64,000 nt of DNA from the NCBI GenBank assembly GCA_028714875.1, contig JAQTLN010000012.1, positions 60,441 to 124,440 on the forward strand. Direction: 5' to 3'. A program made the translations under genes and the position numbers. Positions 18,594-28,030 of this stretch are shown in pieces (position 1 is the stretch's first letter; each line of letters starts with the position of its first letter). Below the pieces are notes generated by a model, which was not told where the DNA came from, made no database searches, and saw only the letters and a program-made list of their open reading frames with translations. The stretch comes from Gallionellaceae bacterium (lineage in GTDB: Bacteria; Pseudomonadota; Gammaproteobacteria; Burkholderiales; Thiobacillaceae).

Positions 18594-19364
18594 TCAGCCT
18601 TTGCGCAAGCGCTGGCGGATGCCGATGACGTATCCGGACAAGCCATACGCGATCAGGAGCAGCAGCAACACGATGGGAGGATCGATGGCGACCAGGGAAA
18701 TCGACAGCGCGATCAGGACGATGACGATGAATGGCACGCTGCGTTTCAGGTTGATGTCCTTGCCGCTGTAAAAGCGCAGGTTGGTGACCATGCTGACGCC
18801 GGCGAACAAGGTGATGCCCCAGGCCAGCCAGCGAACGTCGGCGCCGCTGATATGGTTGTCGACCAGCACCCAGACCAGACCGGCCACCAGGGTCGCCGCC
18901 GCCGGGCTGGGCAGGCCCTGGAACCAGCGCTTGTCTTCGACGCTGTGCATGGTATTGAAGCGCGCCAGACGCAGCGCGGCACCCGCGCAATAGACGAAAG
19001 CGGCGATCCAGCCCAGCTTGCCCATACCTTTCAGGGCGAAGCTGTACATGACCAGGGCGGGTGCCACGCCGAAGGAAACCATGTCTGAGAGGGAATCGTA
19101 TTCCGCGCCGAACTCGCTTTGCGTGTTGGTGAGACGGGCTACCCGTCCATCCAGGCCATCCAGAATCATGGCCACGAAGATGGCGATGGCGGCCTGTTCG
19201 AAGCGTCCATTCATGGCCTGGACGATGGAATAAAAACCGGCGAACAGGGCGCCGGTGGTGAACAGGTTGGGCAGCAGGTAGATGCCGCGCCGACGTGGTT
19301 TGGCGGAGATTTCCTCGTCGGGGGTTTCCGGCTCCTGAGTGGAGCCGGTGTCGTGCTCATCCAT
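18594..19364 (-). CDS. pssA: CDP-diacylglycerol-serine O-phosphatidyltransferase
   Basis: Makes phosphatidylserine from CDP-diacylglycerol and serine in the inner membrane, the step before Psd. About 256 residues with a charged N-terminal tail followed by several hydrophobic segments. The CDP-alcohol phosphatidyltransferase signature is present as DGLDGRVARLTN..GAEYDSLSDMVSFG (D-G-x2-A-R-x8-G-x3-D-x3-D). The ATG at 19364 is chosen over a TTG two codons upstream; it lies 2 bases after the psd stop, so psd and pssA are probably translationally coupled. Psd-PssA order after ilvC is typical of betaproteobacteria. The gene ends in a C-terminal hydrophobic segment and a short basic tail, as usual. 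Confidence 0.95.
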   Translation of the reverse strand: MDEHDTGSTQEPETPDEEISAKPRRRGIYLLPNLFTTGALFAGFYSIVQAMNGRFEQAAIAIFVAMILDGLDGRVARLTNTQSEFGAEYDSLSDMVSFGVAPALVMYSFALKGMGKLGWIAAFVYCAGAALRLARFNTMHSVEDKRWFQGLPSPAAATLVAGLVWVLVDNHISGADVRWLAWGITLFAGVSMVTNLRFYSGKDINLKRSVPFIVIVLIALSISLVAIDPPIVLLLLLIAYGLSGYVIGIRQRLRKG

Positions 19365-19366
19365 AT

Positions 19367-20029
19367 TCAAAGCTGCGCCAGTACATCGCTCGATGCGCTC
19401 ACCTTGTCACCCAGCGCAACCAGCGGGCGCGCGTCGGTGGGCAGGTAGACGTCCACGCGTGAACCGAAGCGGATGAAACCGTAGCGCTCACCACGTTGCA
19501 GCTTGGCCCCCGGCTCGACGTAACACAGGATGCGCCGGGCGATGAGACCGGCCACCTGGACACAGGTGACGTCCTTGCCGTCCTGAGTCTGGAACCAGAG
19601 CGCGTTGCGCTCGTTCTCGGTGGAGGCCTTGGCGAGATCGGCATTGATGAATTTGCCGGGGTTGTACCAGATCTGTTTCACCTCGCCGTCCACCGGCGCG
19701 CGGTTGGAATGGACGTTGAAGACGTTCATGAACACGCTGATCTTGAGCGCGCGGCGCTTCAGCCAGGGGTCATCGGTTTCTTCGACCGCGACGATGCGGC
19801 CGTCGGCTGGCGACAAAACCAGGCCGTCTCCCGCCGGCGCGGTGCGCGCCGGATCGCGGAAAAATTGCAGCACGAACAGGGTGATGAGCCAGAGGGGCGA
19901 AGCCCAGAGCCATCCCGCGCCCGCGGTGGTAACCATGGCGAGGACCGCGGAGATCGCCAGGAAGGGGCGCCCCTCGCGGGCGAAGAGGGGGTGCGGCCAG
20001 GGGGCCTTATTCGGGGGAATGGTGCTCAT
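19367..20029 (-). CDS. psd: phosphatidylserine decarboxylase (short, archaetidylserine-type family)
   Basis: Pyruvoyl enzyme that decarboxylates phosphatidylserine to phosphatidylethanolamine. 220 residues, matching the short Psd family rather than the roughly 300-residue E. coli form. One or two hydrophobic segments lie at residues 22-50. The self-cleavage site is visible near the C terminus as '[12 protein letters not shown]': cleavage between G and S generates the pyruvoyl group. The conserved '[16 protein letters not shown]' stretch is intact. It is followed after 2 bases by pssA, so the two consecutive steps of PE synthesis are co-expressed. The RBS is weak (CTCCCCCC before ATG), and no better start is visible. 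Confidence 0.94.
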   Translation of the reverse strand: MSTIPPNKAPWPHPLFAREGRPFLAISAVLAMVTTAGAGWLWASPLWLITLFVLQFFRDPARTAPAGDGLVLSPADGRIVAVEETDDPWLKRRALKISVFMNVFNVHSNRAPVDGEVKQIWYNPGKFINADLAKASTENERNALWFQTQDGKDVTCVQVAGLIARRILCYVEPGAKLQRGERYGFIRFGSRVDVYLPTDARPLVALGDKVSASSDVLAQL

Positions 20030-20043
20030 GGGGGGGAGTTGGC

Positions 20044-20145
20044 AGTAGGCGGTCTGTAGGTTGGGTTAGGCGCGGCCGTAACCCGACATTCGGCGGCGAG
20101 TCGTCGGGTTACGCTATCGCTAACCCGACCTACGCACTGCCTACC
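20044..20145. repeat. palindromic intergenic repeat (GTAGGTTGGGTTA type)
   Basis: A G+C-rich inverted structure fills the gap between ilvC and psd. GTAGGTTGGGTTAGGCG..GTAACCCGAC on one side faces GTCGGGTTACG..TAACCCGACCTAC on the other, so it can fold into nested hairpins. The sequence style is that of REP-like elements scattered in proteobacterial genomes. It may also act as a transcription attenuator or mRNA 3' stabiliser for ilvC. Confidence 0.7.
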
Positions 20146-20158
20146 GCCAACTGACGAC

Positions 20159-21208
<1,050 letters not shown>

Positions 21209-21263
21209 TTAGGCGTGGGGCGGGGGGTGCAAAAACGCCTCACCCCTCCTGCCTCGCGCCTCA

Positions 21264-21755
21264 CTAGATTTTCATGATGCGGTCGCCGCGCCCGATGCCG
21301 GAGGCACCGGTTCGCACGGTTTCCAGAATGGCCGCCGGATCGACGGCTTGCAGAAAAGCATCCAGCTTGGAGCCGGGGCCGGTGAGTTCGATGGTGTAGG
21401 TCTTGTCCGTCACGTCGATGATGCGGCCTCGGAATATCTCGGCCATGCGTTTCATTTCTTCACGCAATTCGCCACTGGCGCGCACTTTCACCAGCATCAA
21501 CTCGCGCTCGATATGGCTGCCGTCGCTGAGATCCTGGACCTTGACCACGTCAATCAGCTTGTTGAGTTGCTTGGTGATCTGCTCGATGACGTCCTCGGAG
21601 CCGCGCGTGACGATGGTCATACGCGACAGCGTCGCGTCTTCGGTGGGCGCCACGGTGAGCGACTCGATGTTGTAACCGCGCGCGGAGAACAGGCCGGCCA
21701 CGCGCGAAAGCGCGCCGGATTCGTTTTCCATAAGGAGGGAAATGATGTGCCTCAT
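21264..21755 (-). CDS. ilvN: acetolactate synthase small (regulatory) subunit
   Basis: 163 residues, the normal length for the IlvH/IlvN regulatory subunit. The N-terminal ACT domain (MRHIISLLMENESGALSRVAGLFSARGYNIESLTV) binds valine for feedback inhibition; the C-terminal ALS_ss_C domain follows (about residues 85-160). It starts 9 bases after the ilvB stop with an AAGG site, consistent with one operon and a 1:1 complex with IlvB. An alternative name for this subunit is ilvH. Confidence 0.96.
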   Translation of the reverse strand: MRHIISLLMENESGALSRVAGLFSARGYNIESLTVAPTEDATLSRMTIVTRGSEDVIEQITKQLNKLIDVVKVQDLSDGSHIERELMLVKVRASGELREEMKRMAEIFRGRIIDVTDKTYTIELTGPGSKLDAFLQAVDPAAILETVRTGASGIGRGDRIMKI

Positions 21756-21764
21756 ACTTTGGCC

Positions 21765-23474
21765 TTACACCAGAATCATTTCAGATAGTCCCTTGCCGGC
21801 GGGAATCATGGGAAACACGTTTTCGCGCGGGTCGGTCAGGAAGTTGATGAACACCAGCCGATCCTTGTATTTGCCGAAGGCGTCGCGCAGCGCGGGTTCC
21901 ACGTCCTCGGGCTTCTCGACGGTGATGCCGATATGACCATAGGCCTCGGCCAGCTTCACGAAATCGGGCAGGGAAGTCATATAGGACTCGGCATAGCGCT
22001 CCTCGTAGAAGAACTCCTGCCACTGCCGCACCATGCCGAGATAGCCGTTGTTGAGCAGAATCACCTTGATCGGCAGCTTCCACTCCTTGCAGGTGGACAG
22101 TTCCTGGATGTTCATCTGGATGCTGCCCTCGCCGGTGACACAGGCCACCGGCGCATCGGGAAACGCCATCTGCACGCCCATGGCGGCGGGCAGGCCGAAG
22201 CCCATGGTACCGAGGCCGCCGGAGTTGATCCAGCGGCGCGGCTGGTCGAACGGGTAATACTGGGCCGCCCACATCTGGTGCTGGCCCACATCGGAAGTCA
22301 CATAAGCCTGGCCGCCGGTCACCTCATACAACTTTTCGATGACGTATTGCGGCTTGATCAGGGTCGAGGCGCGGTCGTACTTCATGCAGTCCTGGGCGCG
22401 CCAGAGTTCGATCTGCGTCCACCAGGCCTTGAGCGCGGTTTGATCGGGCTTGTCCTTGCCGGCATGAAGTTGCTTGAGCATCTCCTCGACCACCTGGGCC
22501 ACTTCGCCGACGATGGGCACATCCACCCGAACGCGTTTGGAGATGGACGAAGGGTCCACATCGATATGAATGATGCGGCGCGCTTCCTTGGCGAAATGTT
22601 TGGGATTCCCGATGACGCGATCGTCGAAGCGCGCGCCCACGGCGAGCAGCACGTCGCAGTGCTGCATGGCCATGTTGGCTTCGATGGTGCCGTGCATGCC
22701 GAGCATGCCGAGGAATAACGGATCAGGTGCCGGATAACCGCCCAACCCCATCAGGGTGCTGGTCGCGGGAGAGCCGAGCAGGCGCACCAGTTCGGTGACT
22801 TGCGGCGCGGCATTGCCCAGCACCACGCCCCCGCCGGTGTAGATCATCGGCCGCTTGGCTTCCAGCAACATCTGCACGGCCTTCTTGATCTGGCCGGCGT
22901 GCCCCTTGCTGGTGGGGTTGTAAGAGCGCATGGAGACGCTCTTGGGATAATCGTAGACGCAACTATGCTGGGTGATGTCTTTGGGAACGTCCACCAGAAC
23001 CGGGCCGGGGCGACCGGTCGCGGCGATAAAGAAGGCTTTCTTGATGGTGCTCGCCAGGTCGCGCACATCCTTGACCAGGAAGTTGTGCTTCACACAGGGG
23101 CGGGTAATGCCCACGGTGTCGACTTCCTGAAAAGCATCCTGGCCGATGGCGGCGGTCGGCACCTGGCCGGAAATAACCACCATCGGAATGGAGTCCATGT
23201 AGGCGGTGGCGATGCCGGTCACCGCGTTGGTGGCACCCGGCCCGGAGGTCACGATGGCCACACCGACCTGTCCGGTGGAACGCGCGTAGGCATCCGCGGC
23301 ATGCACGGCTGCTTGCTCGTGGCGCACCAGGATGTGCTCGAAAGCGGTCTGCTTGTAGATCTCGTCGTAGATATTGAGAACGGCACCACCGGGATAGCCG
23401 AAGACATGCTTGATGCCTTCATCCCGCAAACACCTGACGACAATCTCTGCACCAGTCAATTCCATGTCCGCCAT
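21765..23474 (-). CDS. ilvB: acetolactate synthase large (catalytic) subunit
   Basis: Thiamine-diphosphate enzyme condensing pyruvate with pyruvate or 2-oxobutyrate, first step of branched-chain amino-acid synthesis. About 569 residues from the ATG at 23474 (MADMELTGAEIVVRCL); an ATG three codons later is also possible, while the long upstream extension is unlike the family. Catalytic Glu and surroundings ('VRHEQAAVHAADAYAR'), the FAD-binding middle domain, and the ThDP motif 'GEGSIQMNIQELST...LLNNGYLG' are all present. No leader peptide rich in Ile, Leu or Val was recognised upstream, so attenuation of the E. coli type is not supported. Confidence 0.96.
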   Translation of the reverse strand: MADMELTGAEIVVRCLRDEGIKHVFGYPGGAVLNIYDEIYKQTAFEHILVRHEQAAVHAADAYARSTGQVGVAIVTSGPGATNAVTGIATAYMDSIPMVVISGQVPTAAIGQDAFQEVDTVGITRPCVKHNFLVKDVRDLASTIKKAFFIAATGRPGPVLVDVPKDITQHSCVYDYPKSVSMRSYNPTSKGHAGQIKKAVQMLLEAKRPMIYTGGGVVLGNAAPQVTELVRLLGSPATSTLMGLGGYPAPDPLFLGMLGMHGTIEANMAMQHCDVLLAVGARFDDRVIGNPKHFAKEARRIIHIDVDPSSISKRVRVDVPIVGEVAQVVEEMLKQLHAGKDKPDQTALKAWWTQIELWRAQDCMKYDRASTLIKPQYVIEKLYEVTGGQAYVTSDVGQHQMWAAQYYPFDQPRRWINSGGLGTMGFGLPAAMGVQMAFPDAPVACVTGEGSIQMNIQELSTCKEWKLPIKVILLNNGYLGMVRQWQEFFYEERYAESYMTSLPDFVKLAEAYGHIGITVEKPEDVEPALRDAFGKYKDRLVFINFLTDPRENVFPMIPAGKGLSEMILV

Positions 23475-23683
23475 GGCGAGGGTTTCTTGATCTTTTGAAA
23501 GGGGGTGAACACTAGCGATTGCGTCCCATCCGGTCAAGCCGGGCAGCGGTGTGTGGCGTTGCCGCCTGAGTTTCGGCGACTTTACAACCACAGCCACCCC
23601 TGCGGGTGCGGCGGTGTCGCGGCCGCTTCAGCGGCCTACGAATCCGGCGTACCCACGCGAGCGCTACGCGAGACACAAACAAA
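23475..23683. other. intergenic region upstream of ilvB
   Basis: No gene recognised. It contains short G+C-rich palindromes, for example GGCCGCTTCAGCGGCC around 23622-23637 and CGCGAGCGCTACGCG around 23656-23670. One GCGGCCGC (NotI) site is present near 23616-23623. Confidence 0.4.
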
Positions 23684-23712
23684 AAGGGGTTTGGCCTGCG
23701 CCAAACCCCTTA
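23684..23712 (-). terminator. intrinsic terminator after the tRNA-Lys pair
   Basis: Perfect 11-bp stem AAGGGGTTTGG..CCAAACCCCTT with a 4-6 base loop. On the minus strand it is followed by TTTTTG, immediately beyond the CCA end of tRNA-Lys(CTT). It probably ends the tRNA transcript; the + side also has TTATTTT and could work in both directions. Confidence 0.85.
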
Positions 23713-23715
23713 TTT

Positions 23716-23791
23716 TGGTGGGCTGTGAGTGGCTCGAACACTCGACCTACGGATTAAGAGTCCGCTGCTCTACCAACTGAGCTAACAACCC
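23716..23791 (-). tRNA. tRNA-Lys (CTT anticodon)
   Basis: Complete cloverleaf on the minus strand: acceptor GGGTTGT/ACAGCCC, D arm GCTC/GAGC, anticodon stem GCGGA/TCCGT with loop CTCTTAA (anticodon CTT), T arm GAGTG-TTCGAGC-CACTC, discriminator A and encoded CCA. It is the second of two lysine tRNAs and sits directly before a terminator. Confidence 0.95.
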
Positions 23792-23812
23792 CGACTACTG
23801 TCACTGCATATC

Positions 23813-23888
23813 TGGTGGGTCGGGTGGGATTCGAACCCACGACCAACGGATTAAAAGTCCGCTGCTCTACCAACTGAGCTACCGACCC
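23813..23888 (-). tRNA. tRNA-Lys (TTT anticodon)
   Basis: Complete cloverleaf on the minus strand: acceptor GGGTCGG/CCGACCC, D arm GCTC/GAGC, anticodon stem GCGGA/TCCGT with loop CTTTTAA (anticodon TTT), T arm GTGGG-TTCGAAT-CCCAC, discriminator A and encoded CCA. Its body is nearly identical to the CTT gene 21 bases downstream, pointing to tandem duplication followed by anticodon change. Confidence 0.96.
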
Positions 23889-23956
23889 CGGAAAAGCCCG
23901 CGATTATTCAGAAAAACCAGCCCTTGGTCAACCCGGCGGGCCACCTTTTTAAGCTT

Positions 23957-24514
23957 TTACCTTCCACCGCCCTTCTTGGAAGCGGGGGCGCCCTTGCCAT
24001 CGGCGTATTGAGGGTTCTTTTTCTTGTACTCATCCATGAAGGCGATGATGCGGTTCATGCGGACCTGGCCGGGAATGAACATGACGATCTCGCCATTGGG
24101 ATCGTAGATATAGGAAGTTGGGTAGAAGTCCACCGGGCCGACCTGGCGGAACGGGCTATCCGGATTGCGCCGCGCGCCGCCCGCGACCACCGCATGAAGA
24201 TCCAGGTTGTGGCGGCTCGCGGTTTCTCGCACCACGTTCTCATCAGGGCCGTAATCCAGGCCGACACCGATCACCACGAAATCACTGCGCTTGTTGAGTT
24301 CATTCAAGGTCGGCACTTCCACCCAGCACAACGGGCACCAAGGCGCCCAGAAATTCACCAGCACCCACTTACCCTTGAAATCCGACAGTTGAATGGCCTT
24401 GCCGCTGATATCGGTGAACTGGAAGTTGATCGCTTTGACCGGCTCGTCCGCCGCGCGCGCGGTGGACACCAGAGCCGCGACAGCGATCAACAACATACCC
24501 AGTAGTTTTTTCAT
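23957..24514 (-). CDS. TlpA-like periplasmic thioredoxin-fold protein
   Basis: About 185 residues. An N-terminal signal peptide (MKKLLGMLLIAVAALVSTARA) ends before ADEP. A TlpA/AhpC-like thioredoxin fold follows, with the active site WAPWCPLCWVEVP (CxxC near residue 60). The tail is lysine- and glycine-rich. Acts in the periplasm as a thiol-disulfide reductant, for instance in cytochrome c maturation or in handling sulfur-transfer thiols. The ATG at 24514 is preceded by AAGGATT. It lies 88 bases after the YeeE/YedE transporter gene on the same strand, so the pair probably works together in sulfur trafficking; that link is inference. Confidence 0.85.
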   Translation of the reverse strand: MKKLLGMLLIAVAALVSTARAADEPVKAINFQFTDISGKAIQLSDFKGKWVLVNFWAPWCPLCWVEVPTLNELNKRSDFVVIGVGLDYGPDENVVRETASRHNLDLHAVVAGGARRNPDSPFRQVGPVDFYPTSYIYDPNGEIVMFIPGQVRMNRIIAFMDEYKKKNPQYADGKGAPASKKGGGR

Positions 24515-24602
24515 CAAACGAATCCTTATCTCACACCGCCTCGCGCGGCCACGCGAAGCATTAACGGCTTTGCATCCTAATATCTTGAATGTCTCAAGGG
24601 TA

Positions 24603-25709
24603 TCAGGCGGAACGCATGAGCAGAAAATACTGCACTTTCATTGTCACCGCCGCACCAGCGACGATGCCGAAAAAGACGATGAAGGAACTGAGCGCGAGCG
24701 TGGAGACGCCGGTCACGCCCTGACCGATCGTGCAACCCGCCGCCGTGACACCACCGAAACCCATGAGTACCGCGCCGACAAGATGCCGGAACATGTCTTG
24801 TGGAGAATTGAAGTATTCCCAACGGAAGGAGCGGTTGAACACCGAATAGATGAAAGAGCCGATCACCACCCCGAATACGCTGGCGATGCCGAAGGTGACG
24901 CTCTTGTCGCGCCAGTAGGCCCACAGATCCATGGTGTAGGCCAGCGGCCCGACGAAAGTCATGGACTCGGCCAGTTTGGAATCCGTGCCGAGGTAGGTTT
25001 TCTCCATGAAATCGTTTTCGGCATAGCCCATATGCCCGGTGACATACCAGCCCGCCACCACCACCAGGCCAACCACCAGACCGGCGAGAAGGTTGTCATG
25101 GTTTTCCCGGAACTCCTTGTTCATGAAAACAAAAACGAGGATTACGGCGGAAACGGCAAGCGCGAACAAAAGCGGCGAGGTCTTGTCGGCCATGCCGAGC
25201 AGGCTGGGCAGGGTTTGCAGCCCATCGAAATGAACGGTGAAGACATCGGCGCGCAGCACCTTGTCCACCACCATGCGCAAAACGCCGTTCATGGTCACCA
25301 GCGCGGAATAACCGAGGAACAGGAACACCACCACGGACTTCAGATTGCCGCCGCCCAGGCGCACCAGAGTGCGCTGGCCGCAGCCACCCGCCAGGGTCAT
25401 GCCGATACCGAAGGTCAGGCCACCGACCAGAGCGCCCATCCAGTACATCGTGCCGCGTGTGTAATAGGTCTGCCCGAGATCGAGATAACCAAAATAAACC
25501 AGCAGGTTGGTGCCCAGGATGGCGACGGCGATGCCCAACAACCAGGCCCGCATGCGCCCCCATTCGCCCATGTTCACCACATCCGACACCGCCCCCATGG
25601 TGCAGAAACTGGTTTTGTTGGCGACATACCCGAATATGAAGGCCAGGGTAAATCCCATCCACGCCACCATTTGCGCCAGATTTTGCGTATTTGCCATCGA
25701 ATCCATCAT
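24603..25709 (-). CDS. YeeE/YedE family (TsuA-like) sulfur-compound transporter
   Basis: 368-residue integral membrane protein with about ten hydrophobic segments. The conserved cysteine motifs of the YeeE/YedE (DUF395) family are visible: 'SFCTMGAV' near residue 33, 'GMTLAGGCGQRTLVR' near residue 105 and 'GFGGVTAAGCTIGQGVTG' near the C terminus. In the studied thiosulfate importer YeeE/TsuA these cysteines relay the substrate across the inner membrane. The start ATG pair at 25709/25706 follows GAGGAG. The downstream TlpA-like gene supports a periplasmic sulfur-handling role, in line with other sulfur-oxidation genes in the window. Confidence 0.88.
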   Translation of the reverse strand: MMDSMANTQNLAQMVAWMGFTLAFIFGYVANKTSFCTMGAVSDVVNMGEWGRMRAWLLGIAVAILGTNLLVYFGYLDLGQTYYTRGTMYWMGALVGGLTFGIGMTLAGGCGQRTLVRLGGGNLKSVVVFLFLGYSALVTMNGVLRMVVDKVLRADVFTVHFDGLQTLPSLLGMADKTSPLLFALAVSAVILVFVFMNKEFRENHDNLLAGLVVGLVVVAGWYVTGHMGYAENDFMEKTYLGTDSKLAESMTFVGPLAYTMDLWAYWRDKSVTFGIASVFGVVIGSFIYSVFNRSFRWEYFNSPQDMFRHLVGAVLMGFGGVTAAGCTIGQGVTGVSTLALSSFIVFFGIVAGAAVTMKVQYFLLMRSA

Positions 25710-25869
25710 GTCTCCTCAGTCATTTGGATGTAACAAAACCGCCTGGATTATAGGGGCAAGGCCCATCCGGAAATTTGCTTTGACTCACAAGAAACACGCC
25801 GGACCGGCCCAGGAATTTCCTGGCCCTTGGGGAGGGAGAACGCCGCGCGGAGGTGTTAAAGGAGAGCGC

Positions 25870-26541
25870 TCAATAACGAGTTGGATCGGGAACGCCGGCC
25901 TCCACAAAGCCCTGGCGACGCAGGCGGCAGGAATCGCAAAGACCGCAGGCGCGACCTGTCGCATCGGCCTGATAGCAGGATACGGTCTGCGCATAATCCA
26001 CGCCCAGCCGCATCCCAAGTCGGATGATCTCGGCCTTGGACAAGTCGATCAGCGGCGCCCGGACATGAATCGGACGACCTTCGACGGCGCGTTTGGTGGC
26101 GACATCCGCCAGGCGTTGATAGGCGGCGATGAAGTCGGGGCGACAGTCCGGGTAGCCGGAATAATCCAGAGCGTTGACGCCGATATAGATGGCCTCCGCG
26201 TCCAGCACCTCGGCCCAGCCCAGCGCCAGCGACAACATGATGGTGTTGCGCGCCGGCACATAGGTCACCGGAATGCCCTCGCTCGGAGACTCCGGCACGG
26301 CGATGCTGTCATCGGTGAGCGCGGAACCACCGAACGAACCCATATTCAGGCGCATAACGCGAAGTTCACACACGCCCTGGTGGCTGGCGACGGCACGCGC
26401 CGCCGCCAGTTCAGCATGATGGCGCTGACCGTAATCCAGGCTGAGCGCATAGCAGTCATAGCCCTGCTCGCGCGCCACGGCCAGGGTGGTGGCGGAGTCC
26501 AGGCCGCCGGAGAGCAGCACCACGGCGCGCTTCATCGGCAT
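25870..26541 (-). CDS. queC: 7-cyano-7-deazaguanine synthase
   Basis: Converts 7-carboxy-7-deazaguanine to preQ0 with ATP and ammonia in queuosine synthesis. About 223 residues; the PP-loop SGGLDSATT is at the N terminus and the zinc site near the C terminus reads C..ACGLCDSC. '[18 protein letters not shown]' is a family signature. The start is the ATG at 26541, overlapping the queE stop (TGATG) with GAGGGA upstream; an ATG two codons later is also possible. It forms a pair with queE. Confidence 0.96.
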   Translation of the reverse strand: MPMKRAVVLLSGGLDSATTLAVAREQGYDCYALSLDYGQRHHAELAAARAVASHQGVCELRVMRLNMGSFGGSALTDDSIAVPESPSEGIPVTYVPARNTIMLSLALGWAEVLDAEAIYIGVNALDYSGYPDCRPDFIAAYQRLADVATKRAVEGRPIHVRAPLIDLSKAEIIRLGMRLGVDYAQTVSCYQADATGRACGLCDSCRLRRQGFVEAGVPDPTRY

Positions 26542-27197
26542 CACTTCCCTCGCGCCTCGCTCCAGAGCAGCTTATGCAACTGCACCTGCATGCGCACCCG
26601 CAGGCCGTCGCGCAGTATCCAATCCGCCAGTTGAGTTGAATCCAGCATGCTCCAGGCCGGTGAGAACAGCACCGGACAGCGTGCCGCGATAGCGCGATCG
26701 CGCAGTACATCCCGCGCCCACTGGTAATCCGCTTCGTCGGTGAGCACGAACTTCACTTCATCGCGCGGGTTGAGCAGTTCGAGATTGCGCCAGAGGTTGC
26801 GCTCCACCTCGCCCGAGCCCGGCGTCTTCACGTCAACGATACGCGCCACTCGCGCATCCACCGGGCTGATATCGAGCGCGCCGCTGGTTTCCAGGGAAAC
26901 GTCAAAGCCGGCGTCGCACAAGACCGTGAGTAGATCGAGACAGCCCTTCTGCGCCAACGGCTCGCCGCCGCTGACCGTGACATGGCGCGTGGGAAAAGCG
27001 CGCGCCTGAGCCAGGAGATCGCCGACCACACGCCATTCACCGCCCTGAAAAGCGTATTCAGTATCGCAATAACCGCAGCGCAGCGGGCAGCCGGTCAGGC
27101 GGATGAACACACTGGGCAGGCCAACGCGGCTCGCCTCGCCCTGCAGGGAGAAGAAGACTTCGCTGACGCGAAGCCGGGTATCAAGCAACGAACTCAA
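26541..27197 (-). CDS. queE: 7-carboxy-7-deazaguanine synthase (radical SAM)
   Basis: Radical SAM enzyme making the 7-deazaguanine core from carboxytetrahydropterin. About 218 residues; the cluster motif is [14 protein letters not shown] near residue 38, and the SAM-binding 'SGGEPLAQ' is intact. No ATG is available near the expected N terminus: the best start is TTG at 27197, overlapping the cpoB stop (TTGA), or the in-frame TTG three codons later. The overlap implies translational coupling between a cell-envelope gene and a tRNA-modification gene. Confidence 0.94.
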   Translation of the reverse strand: MSSLLDTRLRVSEVFFSLQGEASRVGLPSVFIRLTGCPLRCGYCDTEYAFQGGEWRVVGDLLAQARAFPTRHVTVSGGEPLAQKGCLDLLTVLCDAGFDVSLETSGALDISPVDARVARIVDVKTPGSGEVERNLWRNLELLNPRDEVKFVLTDEADYQWARDVLRDRAIAARCPVLFSPAWSMLDSTQLADWILRDGLRVRMQVQLHKLLWSEARGK

Positions 27198-27994
27198 TTG
27201 AGCGTGGCGAGCAGCTTCTTGCCGGTTGCCGCCGCCTTGCTGATGGGATATTTGCTAATCAGCAACTCCAACGTGGCGCGACCCTGGGTGATCTCGTTCG
27301 ATTGAATCCGGGCCCGCGCCAGCGACAGCATGGCATCGGGCGCCTTGCTGCTGGTCGGGTAATCGTCGATCAATTTCTGGTAGGAGGTCGCGGCGGCGGG
27401 AAAATCGCCCAGATTGACCTGAGAGAAGCCCATCCAGTAAACCGCGTTGGGCGCCAGGGTGCCGCTCGGGTATTGCTCCAGGAAGGCGCGCATGGCCTGC
27501 ACCGCCTCCATGTACTTGCCGCCTTTGACCAGCGCGTGGGCCGCGCCGTAGGCGCGCGATTCCGCCTCGGGATCGGTGGCGGGCGCCGCGGCCACCGGCA
27601 CGTTGGCCAGCGCCTGCGCCGATTGCAGGCGGATGGTATCGGTCTGCGCGGCCATGGGCCGGTTAGCCAATTCCCTGACTTGGCTGAGGCGTGTATCCAG
27701 ATCGACGAACAGATCCTTGACACGTTTCTCCGCCACATCCATCTGATACGCCTGCTCTTCCTGGAAGCCGCGCAAGCGCGCCACTTCGGCCTTGAGCGCC
27801 TCGACTTGGTTGAGCAGGCCGATCACACCCTGGTTCTGCATCTGCGCTTCCATGCGCGTGATGCGTTCCTGTTGCGCCTGCAAGGTTTTCTGCAATTCGG
27901 CGGTACGCGCCAGCGCATCCTCCGCCGGGCCGGCATAAGCGCAGGGAACCGCGAGAAAAACGGCGGCCCAGACTATCCGCGCCATCTTGTTCAT
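27194..27994 (-). CDS. cpoB: Tol-Pal system coordinator CpoB (YbgF)
   Basis: 266 residues with a cleavable signal peptide ending at 'CAYA'. An N-terminal coiled-coil trimerisation region follows (about residues 25-100, 'ELQKTLQAQQERITRMEAQ'), and then C-terminal TPR repeats ('AHALVKGGKYMEAVQAMRAFLEQYP', 'AATSYQKLIDDYPTS'). In E. coli CpoB links outer-membrane constriction to peptidoglycan synthesis through TolA and PBP1B. The ATG has an AAGGAG site 8 bases upstream. It is the last tol gene, with queE overlapping its stop. Confidence 0.93.
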   Translation of the reverse strand: MNKMARIVWAAVFLAVPCAYAGPAEDALARTAELQKTLQAQQERITRMEAQMQNQGVIGLLNQVEALKAEVARLRGFQEEQAYQMDVAEKRVKDLFVDLDTRLSQVRELANRPMAAQTDTIRLQSAQALANVPVAAAPATDPEAESRAYGAAHALVKGGKYMEAVQAMRAFLEQYPSGTLAPNAVYWMGFSQVNLGDFPAAATSYQKLIDDYPTSSKAPDAMLSLARARIQSNEITQGRATLELLISKYPISKAAATGKKLLATLN

Positions 27995-28030
27995 CCAGAA
28001 ACTCCTTTATTCGGTTATCGACCCCGTGCC

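Noticed and set aside
18590..18990. Alternative minus-strand frame (18505-18990) overlapping pssA
   Set aside because: Off-frame shadow of pssA; the CDP-alcohol phosphatidyltransferase motif is in the pssA frame.
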